A model generated the notes under the pieces. It searched no databases. It was not told the origin of the DNA and saw only the letters and a list, made by a program, of their open reading frames with translations. From positions 1,240,001 to 1,304,000 of the forward strand of contig SRSI01000079.1 in assembly GCA_005656395.1 (NCBI GenBank): DNA of 64,000 nucleotides, in the 5' to 3' direction. Made by a program: the position numbers and the translations under genes. Shown here one piece after another: positions 56,410-64,000 of the stretch (its first letter is position 1; each line of letters opens with the position of its first letter). The DNA is from Strongyloides papillosus (lineage: Eukaryota; Nematoda; Chromadorea; Rhabditida; Strongyloididae).

Positions 56410-59400
56410 TTAAATCATCATACTTATTACAATCATATATCCCAAAATTATACTAGCAACATATCCCATCTTTTTTGAAGAATTTTCTTCATCGCCTGTC
56501 TTAAAAGTTGTGAAATTTTTTATTACCCAAACTTCTCCAATTGGAACATCATAAAGGCAGCGTAATGTTCCATTTGGATTCTTTTCCGTGTTGATGACAA
56601 AGTCTTTCTCCAACTTAAGTCTTCCCAACGCTCCAACTCTTGAACGTTGGAGACTTACAACTGTTGTCTTGTCGTCTTTAAATTGAATACCTCTGAGATG
56701 TGTAAAGCTATTTAGATGTCTTGAACAATTTGCATTATATCCTAGATCATTATAAGAATATTCCACAACAGGATGAGTTTCATTTGAGATGGGATTGTAA
56801 TTTTGTGACTTTTTAATTTCACCAATAGGAACTTTGTAGATGCAACTGAATTTTCCTTCTGGATTTTGAACTGTATAAAGAAGAAGATCTTTTGTAGGCT
56901 TAAGATTACCCATTTGAATTAATTCTGCATCATTGAGACCCTCAACTTCTATTGTTTTATCATTTAGTTTGATGGTCTTGAGTTGAGTGTAGGTATTCTC
57001 CTCCCTTGAACAGTTTGGGTTGAAATTCAATTGATCATAAGCATATTTGACATCGGGGAGAGTTGTATCTTCAATGGACTGGTATTCTTGGAATGTTTTG
57101 ATTTCTCCAACCTGAAGTTTATAGACACAAGTGCATTTTCCTTTTGGATTGTTACCCTTAAAATAGACAAATCCTTCTTCTAGCTGAAAATTGCCTTTGA
57201 ACTTGGAGACTGTGTTTTGAAGATAATCAGCTTCTACACTTTCATCGTTGAACAGGATTGTTTCAAGATTAACATTCTTTTCTGGCTCCATGGAACAGTT
57301 TGGTCTAATGACAAGTTGATCGGAGGCATATCTAATAATAGGGTGATTTATATTCGAAAAATATCCATATGATTGATTTGTTGAAACTTCTCCATAAGAT
57401 AATTTAAAAACACAAGACAGTTTTCCTTTTGGATTGGTCCCCAAAAAGTTAACAAATTTCCCATCTGATTTGAAATTCCCTTTTCTTTTATCGCTTCTAC
57501 TGTTGAGATCACTAACTTCAACACGTTCTTCATCAAATGAAACAGTTTTTAGGTTAACAGAATCACCTTGATCCATAGGACAATTTGGTGTAAGACGTAA
57601 TCCACCACGAAGATATGTAAAAGGAGGGATATTTTGATCCTTGAAAGACTTATACTTTTGGTACTTTGAAAATTCTCCATAAGGAAGTTGATAAGTACAA
57701 GACAATGCCCCATTTGGATTGGTCCCAGTAAAAACAACAAATTTGTTATCCTTCTTGAAATTTCCTTCTTGATTACCACCTGTTCCTTGAAGTTTTGCAG
57801 CTTCAATCTTTTCATTATTAAATGAAACAGTTTTGAGGATGCTAAAATTATTTAGTTTCAAAGAACAATTTGGCTTAAAGTGCAATTCATCATGACGATA
57901 TGTAGTTAAGGGCATATTTTCATCCGTGAAAGATTCATAATTTTGAGAGATTGAAATATCTCCAAAAGATAGCTTATAAACACAGACACATTTCCCAACT
58001 GGATTCTTGTCCATATAAGTAACATAATTTCCTTCTAACTTGAAATTGCCTTTTGAATTGTCGGTTGATTTTTTAAGGTCTTCAACTTCTATTCTTTCAT
58101 TTTTGACCGAAATCGTTTTGAGAATAGCATTGGTCTTTAACTCTACAGAACAATTTGCTTTGAAGGACAGTTGATTTGAAGCATATTTAACATCAGGGAG
58201 AATTGTGGTCTTAAAATGTTCATATGTTTGAGTTATAGAATATTCTCCATTAAACAATTTATAGACACAAGATAATATTCCTTTTGGATTTGTGTCCGTA
58301 AAAAGGACAAATGTTCTATTTAACTTGAAATTTCCCATTTGATTACCACTTGCTTGAAAATTTTTAACTTCGACCTTTTCATTATTAAATAAAACAGTCT
58401 TCAGAGTGACAGATTTACCTTGGCTCATAGAACAATTTGGTTTAAAGAACAATTTATCGTAAACATATGTTATAGAAGGCATTTCTTCATCTTTAAAAGA
58501 TTTATATGTTTGTGACGTATGAAATTCGCCAGCAGGATATATATAAGTACATTTTAAAGTTCCACTTGGATTTGTATTTTTAAATTTAACAACACCATTA
58601 CTCAAACTAAAATTCCCTTTTGCTTCATCGTTTGTTCCATAGAGAGCTTGGACTTCAATCATTTCATTATTAAAAGAAACAGTTTTGAGTTGAGTGAAAT
58701 TATTTAAATTCATAGGGCAGTTTGCTTCAGAGTTTAATTTGTCATATACATACTCTACAGAAGGGAGAACTGTATTTTCAAAGTCAAAATTTTTTCCAAT
58801 AATCATATTTTGCACAATATCTATTCCACCTTCTATACAATTATCACAAAAGTAATTTAATTTAATGATTGCTGATTCATTTAATAAAATATTCCTTGTG
58901 TTGGGATTATTTGGTTTTAGAATATCTTTTTTGATTTCTCTTAACTTGTTGTCCTTCGAATACCTCAAATAAGACACAGTTATATTTTCATTATTGAAGA
59001 AACCAGGTTGATTAGTGGTACTATTATATACTAGTTTAATAGTAAATGTCCAAGGAAAACTGTGTGGTTCAACAAACCACCATTCTTTATTTTTGGCATT
59101 GACTTTTATTCTTGGATCATTTTGTATGTCAATAAACGGAGGAGGATGGTAAACCTGTGTTATACCAATTGGCTCTTGGAATTCAATATCTTCGGAATTG
59201 ATTTTGTCAGCGTTGAATGTGACCAATATTTCTCCTTTAAATAGAAATGTTTGTCTGGAATCGAAATTTCGATAACCCCATAATACGGAAGATACAAATG
59301 TTATCTCTGAAACACCGAAACTGTATATATTTTTTTCATGAGAGTGTAATATAATATTTAAATCCTTTTTTCTTTTTATATTTAATTTCTGTCCATCAGT

Positions 59401-59826
59401 ACGCCTAATCAAGTGGCTCCATTCAGCAATAAGGTTACTTATGTTATTTATATAAATATTGAGACAATTAATCTTTTTCATTTTTTGATTTTTCTCGATA
59501 CTAACGAATTTCCAGACATAAATATCATCATCTGTTTTGGGAATATTTATATTATTTTCATTATCATCAAAATTCTCGTAAATAGCAATATGAGATCTTT
59601 CATCTGTACCCGGCTTTCTACGTTTAGCACTATGAGATAATGGACATTTTAAAGCGATTGTGTTAGTATCACTCATAACAGTTTGATTTCTAGGAAAAAT
59701 ACCATCATAGGTTTCATTCTCAGAATAATATTTAAATTGTCTTTTAAAACGATCAGGTCGTTGACAAGAATTTTTGTAGATTGAGAATACGGCCAATATC
59801 CAAAGAAGTTTGAGCATTTTACCCAT
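56410..59826 (-). CDS. Eight-repeat secreted or GPI-anchored surface protein
   Basis: A single-exon gene of 1138 residues. The signal peptide (MGKMLKLLWILAVFSIYKNS) and a unique N-terminal region to about residue 350 are followed by eight tandem repeats of about 95 residues (roughly 355-1110). Repeats start Y-x-x-x-x-L-x-x-x-x-NC, contain LKT(V/I)xFNxExIEV, then GNF...NPxG and one Cys in xxCxYxxxxGE, so each carries a conserved Cys pair. Repeats 3 and 6 have an extra Cys (KCVC, KCTC). N-glycosylation sequons are frequent at the NCS starts. The C-terminus is hydrophobic (GYVASIILGYMIVISMMI) after a KK, which fits a GPI signal or a short membrane anchor. The absence of introns over 3.4 kb is notable. 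I recognise no known domain; repeats resemble a beta-rich adhesion or complement-like module only in layout. Confidence 0.82.
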   Translation of the reverse strand: MGKMLKLLWILAVFSIYKNSCQRPDRFKRQFKYYSENETYDGIFPRNQTVMSDTNTIALKCPLSHSAKRRKPGTDERSHIAIYENFDDNENNINIPKTDDDIYVWKFVSIEKNQKMKKINCLNIYINNISNLIAEWSHLIRRTDGQKLNIKRKKDLNIILHSHEKNIYSFGVSEITFVSSVLWGYRNFDSRQTFLFKGEILVTFNADKINSEDIEFQEPIGITQVYHPPPFIDIQNDPRIKVNAKNKEWWFVEPHSFPWTFTIKLVYNSTTNQPGFFNNENITVSYLRYSKDNKLREIKKDILKPNNPNTRNILLNESAIIKLNYFCDNCIEGGIDIVQNMIIGKNFDFENTVLPSVEYVYDKLNSEANCPMNLNNFTQLKTVSFNNEMIEVQALYGTNDEAKGNFSLSNGVVKFKNTNPSGTLKCTYIYPAGEFHTSQTYKSFKDEEMPSITYVYDKLFFKPNCSMSQGKSVTLKTVLFNNEKVEVKNFQASGNQMGNFKLNRTFVLFTDTNPKGILSCVYKLFNGEYSITQTYEHFKTTILPDVKYASNQLSFKANCSVELKTNAILKTISVKNERIEVEDLKKSTDNSKGNFKLEGNYVTYMDKNPVGKCVCVYKLSFGDISISQNYESFTDENMPLTTYRHDELHFKPNCSLKLNNFSILKTVSFNNEKIEAAKLQGTGGNQEGNFKKDNKFVVFTGTNPNGALSCTYQLPYGEFSKYQKYKSFKDQNIPPFTYLRGGLRLTPNCPMDQGDSVNLKTVSFDEERVEVSDLNSRSDKRKGNFKSDGKFVNFLGTNPKGKLSCVFKLSYGEVSTNQSYGYFSNINHPIIRYASDQLVIRPNCSMEPEKNVNLETILFNDESVEADYLQNTVSKFKGNFQLEEGFVYFKGNNPKGKCTCVYKLQVGEIKTFQEYQSIEDTTLPDVKYAYDQLNFNPNCSREENTYTQLKTIKLNDKTIEVEGLNDAELIQMGNLKPTKDLLLYTVQNPEGKFSCIYKVPIGEIKKSQNYNPISNETHPVVEYSYNDLGYNANCSRHLNSFTHLRGIQFKDDKTTVVSLQRSRVGALGRLKLEKDFVINTEKNPNGTLRCLYDVPIGEVWVIKNFTTFKTGDEENSSKKMGYVASIILGYMIVISMMI

Positions 59827-61265
59827 TGTGTGAAATAAAAAACTATAATTTTTATGGAAAAACGATCTCTATTAATAAAAAAAGTTCAATAGATATTTTG
59901 AATATTAGGAGAATTAATTTAAATTTCACTAATTTTCCAATAAATTATAGCATAGCTATATTCAATTTCCATCAAATTTTGAATAACAATTATATGAAAT
60001 TTTTAATTATATTCATTTAATTATAATTTTTAGATAAATTTTCAAGAATTAATATATTTTTTTTCAATTGATCAAGAACATTATTCAGCTTGTTGTTTCT
60101 ATGCTTACGATTCATCTAACTTAGAACTATTTTCATTAAAAAATCAAACAGACAGTACATAGCAGAGTTATCTGCTGAAAATTTAAAAGAAGTTAAGTAT
60201 GTATTTTCATATAAAACGTGTTGATTTTTTCCCTACACTTTCAGAGGTTCATTTTTGTACCCACACCAGTTAATTTATCTGTAGTCCAGAAATAGAAATT
60301 TCTAAACATTAAGTAACAACTTTCTTATGACTGTAAGTATTAAAAAGCCACTATACAAATACAATCAGCTAAAGTTCATCATAAGCTGGAAAAATATTAC
60401 CTTGAATTTTGGAAGAATAATATAAATATTGTCATTATTTAAAAATTATCACAAAAATAGTTTCAATAAACTATAAAAAACATTAAAATATCAAAAAGAT
60501 TTATTAGTTTTCTCAAGAATGCTTGTAAATTATGTACATTCTCAGTCAAACATTTTGGTATCAATGAGGTATAACAAAGCAGCGTAAGAACTATAAGCAA
60601 ATGAAAGGCAAAGAAAATTCCTCATCGTTAGATAAAAAACAGTTGTTTTGTAAAAGGGAGTTTAGTCTTAGATTTAAAACACTTTTTTTACATATTGTAC
60701 TAGAGGTGTTTAAATTTTGATGATCTGATAAATGCAGAAAATTAAATGAAAAGACATGGTATTATTAAAATTACTGCTAAGGAAATATCAAGTATAAAAC
60801 GAAGAATTTAAATTATGATGTTTATAGTTTTTTTGTCTTCATATCAATAAATTTTTGTATTAAATATGGTAATTTCTTACGTCATACACTAACATGTAGT
60901 TGTATTTCTTTACTCTTATTCTCATATACATTATTGTTTTAGAGAAAATATAAAAAAAAGTTTAACTAATAAATAATTGTGATGACAACATAAACTGAAA
61001 CAAATTATCAATGTATTATCATAATTCTTGCCTCTTTCTTTCATAAACTACTTTTATATCACAATTGTACCATTGACTTTTCTAATTTAAATGATTTTTT
61101 GAAGGTAATAAAAATATAATTTTATCATTTGATAAAGTATTAAATAAATTTATATGAAGTTTGAATATAATGTAGTGATAAATTCTTTTTTTTAATATTA
61201 AAAAAGTCATAAAGGAATAGGTTTTTTTTTCTAAAAAAAAGTATAGTTTTTTTACAAATGACTTT
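59827..61265. other. Intergenic
   Basis: AT-rich DNA upstream of the large surface-protein gene; it should contain that gene's promoter. No TATA box or second gene was identified with confidence. Confidence 0.45.
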
Positions 61266-61279
61266 ATTACGGATGTTTT

Positions 61280-61570
61280 GGTTTTAGTGAGGTTATCAAT
61301 ATGTTTATCAAGGAACTACATACAAGCACCTATTTCCACTTATGTTTATAAATTCTGACGGCAGTAAAATTTACAAAGATTTTAATATTAATTCAAAATC
61401 TGACATTGTTGTTGTAAAATGTCCATATAAAGGTTATCGTAATTTTCATGAAAGGAACAAATTTATTATTAATATAGATGTTAACACATTATATGAGCCA
61501 AAATCTAATGCACCAATTGTATGGAAACTTTTAATAAAGATTCTCAGAGTAGAGCCAATCATTTAACATT
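61280..61570 (+). pseudogene. Relic of a second surface-protein N-terminal domain
   Basis: An open stretch of about 95 codons reads GYQYVYQGTTYKHLFPLM, then KSDIVVVKCPYKGYRN, then SNAPIVWKLLIKI and ends at TAA. It lines up in order with the N-terminal domain of the 1138-residue protein (YYSENETYDGIFP, SDTNTIALKCPLS, DIYVWKFVSI). The frame has TGA just upstream and no plausible start exon. Downstream sequence to about 61800 has only short broken pieces. This looks like a decayed paralogue fragment in opposite orientation, not a gene. Confidence 0.45.
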
Positions 61571-63642
61571 GTGACCAACTTCATGATTATCGTGATCTAT
61601 CTTTAATGGTAATTATATTGAAGAACTCAGTATTTAGGAAATGAAAATACACTATTTATTGGAAACAAACCACAAAACCTGAAAAATTAGCAACTGAAAG
61701 CAAAGAATACACAGTGTGTTCAACAGTAGATTAAAAAAATTTGAAGAAAAATAACTTTCTTCAATGTAGACGTATTTTTATAAAATTATATCCATTTGGA
61801 ATCCCAACTACTTACTTAAGAAACGCTTCAAATAGAATGTAAAAATATTTATTTAAAATGTAGTTATGACTATTTATGTAATTTTCTTTTTTACATGATT
61901 TTTAGAATTTTTTAATTTTTCAAAACGATGTAACTTTATTAAAGTTAATTTTTTTTTACACTTTTGCATGCATCTAATAGCCCGATTTACTTTATACAAA
62001 ATGGTTTAAGATTGATTATTATATATTTATTTTATGTGAAGGTGTGAATAATTTTATAAGAAACAGTTTTTATACAATCGTCTAACTAATAAATAAAAAG
62101 TATTGAAAAATATTCGTATTTATGATGATAAAGATCAACAAATATTCAATTATATATAATATTGTTAATGAATGATAATAATTGTGAATTTGCTTTTTGT
62201 TTTTTTTTTGCAGAAATAGTGGAAACTAAGAAAAAATTATTTCCACCATTGTAAAAGTAAAAAATATTTTATGCTTCATTTTTTAACTTGAAACAACCGT
62301 ATAATGATAATTTTTTAAGCATTTTGTAGAACAGAAGTTGGGCTATAAGATGCGTATATAAGTGTAAAAAGTATTACGTTATCAAAAAGTTACACTCTTT
62401 TAAAAAAGTTAAAACTCCTATAAATTATGGAAAAAAATGGAGGTCACATAATTGGTCATAACTACATTTTAAATTAATAATTTTACATTGCGTTTAAAGC
62501 ATTTTTTAAGTAAGAAATAAGACTTTTATTTAGATATAATCTCACAGAAATACCTCTACATTGAAGAGAGTTAATTTTATTCAAATTATTCAACATACTA
62601 TTGAACACCCTGTATACTAGACTTATTGAAAAATACAATAAAACCAATGTAGTTCTTACAGAAAAATTTATGTATATGTGCAAATTCATTAAAAAGCAAT
62701 TAAACTTTTTACATTTTAACAAGAATATTGCAAATAAAAATAAGTTCCACAATAAAGCCGTATTGTGTTAAATCTACCCAGATATAATTTTGAAGTTTTT
62801 AATAACTGTTTCTCGTAAATTTTATATTTAATTATTTTCATGTTTCTTAAAATTAATATTAAAATCTTAAACTAGTGTTTTTAAACAAAATTTTGCAAAA
62901 ATAGTAAAAAATTTGTTCGCATTTTTGTATCGTTTGGTGGGAATTTTTATACTTACTACAAATATGGCTTTTGCTTTTCATTATTTTTGTTTGTAAAAAA
63001 AGTGCTTTCACATAGAGAGAAGAATGTTTTCAAAGACAATTGTTTTTTACTTTGATCGGTACATAATATTTAGAAAAAACTTAAAAACTACTCTTAAAAT
63101 TTATAAATTCGCATCTATTATCTTTTGTAATTATTAAAGTGAATATACAGAATTATTAATTTTTATTATTACTTAGTAAAAAAATAATTTAAAAAAAAAT
63201 TTGAAAATTCAATTATACTCAAAATTTCCACTTGATAAAATTTGCTTATTTTTATTTATTTTTTAGCAGAAAAATTTCTTTCTCATTGTGGAGAAGGTTA
63301 AAAGTAATTTTTTTAATAAGGTAAAAATTTGAATATATTTTTTTTCATAGGAGATAAATTGATTGTTTGACGATAAATTATCTTTTAGGGTAAAAAATGC
63401 GCTGTTTTTTTTACGCGTTGTAGTGAAAACAAAATTGCTTTTCTTATTTCTTTATTAAAGAAAAAATTACATTTATTATTAGTTTCCATAAAATAAATTT
63501 CTAATCTGTTGTTTCTTTACATATTAAAAAATTTAAAAGATAAAAACATATTAAAATAATTTTTGTTGTAAATTAGAGCATATAAGACAAAAAAATTGTG
63601 TTTGATATATTTTTTTGAATTGAATTTCAAACTGAAAATTTC
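61571..63642. other. AT-rich intergenic region
   Basis: About 2.1 kb of very AT-rich sequence. The minus-strand open frame at 62483-62752 lacks coding composition or recognisable features. The last few hundred bases should hold the promoter of the secreted-protein gene at 63643. Confidence 0.45.
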
Positions 63643-64000
63643 ATGGATAAGCTCTTGATTTCTCTACTTCTCTTACTCAATTGTTTCAATTTCTCTTATT
63701 CAAAACCACAACCATCTTTGGATTTGGATAATCTGAAATTATTTGACAAAATTGACGAACTAAGAGATCCAAAATTAAGAGAGGTTGCAATAGCTTTTAT
63801 GGAAACACTTAGATTACTTGATAATCCAATTAAAGAAGGAGACTATGAAAGTTTAGTTCAGGGAAATCCTATTATAGCAGAAAATGAGAAACAAGGTTTA
63901 AAAATGCAAAAAGAACTAAGTAATCAAATTTTTGGTAAGTTAGGGAGTATCACTCCTCAGAAGTTTGGTGCTTCTAAAAATCAAATTGATGATGAAGAAG
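63643..64000 (+). CDS. Secreted protein, 5' part, cut by right edge
   Basis: The frame opens with a signal peptide (MDKLLISLLLLLNCFNFSYS) and stays open for 119 codons to the window end, with good coding composition. The mature part is charged and helical in character, for example LDNLKLFDKIDELRDPKLRE and KQGLKMQKELSNQIFGKL. A GTAAGT inside the frame near 63935 would only pair with an acceptor 20-25 bases away, too close for an intron, so I read through it. It resembles a propeptide of a secreted hydrolase in general character, but no family motif is inside the window. Confidence 0.65.
   Translation, partial: MDKLLISLLLLLNCFNFSYSKPQPSLDLDNLKLFDKIDELRDPKLREVAIAFMETLRLLDNPIKEGDYESLVQGNPIIAENEKQGLKMQKELSNQIFGKLGSITPQKFGASKNQIDDEE

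Noticed and set aside
62483..62752. Minus-strand 89-residue frame
   Set aside because: Very AT-rich, no motif, and no splice or promoter context; a chance frame.
1..64000. CRISPR arrays, bacterial operons or prophage
   Set aside because: No regularly spaced repeats; genes are spliced and of nematode type throughout.

Overview
The window is very AT-rich invertebrate DNA and reads as a nematode of the Strongyloides type (clade IV). Three things point there: a cuticle collagen with the nematode-specific N-terminal blocks and the CPPPRTAPGY tail, a nematode serpentine (Srg/Srv-like) receptor, and short introns of about 40-60 bases with GTAAGT-type donors and TTTYAG acceptors. The genus is an inference from composition and family content; no marker gene settles it. 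Exon structures below were read by eye from splice signals and reading-frame continuity.

0-18.5 kb is gene-rich and mostly housekeeping. It holds a partial gene at the left edge; an unrecognised gene with two alternative 5' halves (3.4-5.4 kb, minus); a co-directional minus-strand trio of a twin-CX9C CHCHD2/10 (MIX17) protein, a CCDC59/TAP26-like rRNA-processing protein and mitochondrial ribosomal protein mL50; a complete non-muscle myosin II heavy chain (plus), 5.55 kb of it in one exon; and, on minus, an ethanolamine kinase facing the myosin tail to tail, a ZNF593/Bud20-like ribosome-biogenesis zinc-finger protein and cytochrome c.

19.8-29.8 kb is a secreted and cuticle block on the plus strand. 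Three tandem, short, secreted M13 (neprilysin-like) paralogues show graded loss of the catalytic residues: the third is intact at the zinc site, the first has the third zinc ligand Glu changed to Gln, and the second has lost HExxH altogether. They are followed by a small Cys-rich three-finger-like secreted protein and a cuticle collagen.

30.8-35.5 kb is a tandem array of three short BTB/T1-domain genes (minus) inside a roughly 2 kb duplicated unit. In the third copy the splice donor has moved by exactly one codon.

36.6-56 kb is accessory and decaying: a serpentine receptor with a one-base frameshift, scattered fragments of a membrane protein, a 1-Cys peroxiredoxin (Prx6) relic whose in-frame stops mostly sit at conserved Glu positions, a homeodomain-like gene with one frameshift in an A-run, a lysine/glutamate-rich gene with a frameshift, a decayed type I membrane protein, a tandem array of three C2H2 zinc-finger genes of which only one is intact, and an ankyrin-repeat pseudogene with a stray duplicate fragment.

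56.4-64 kb holds a single-exon 1138-residue surface protein (minus) with eight repeats of about 95 residues and a hydrophobic tail, a relic of a second copy of its N-terminal domain (61.3 kb, plus), and the start of a secreted protein cut by the right edge. The clearest candidates for undescribed biology are the eight-repeat surface protein family, the M13 enzyme/pseudoenzyme trio, and the BTB and zinc-finger tandem arrays.
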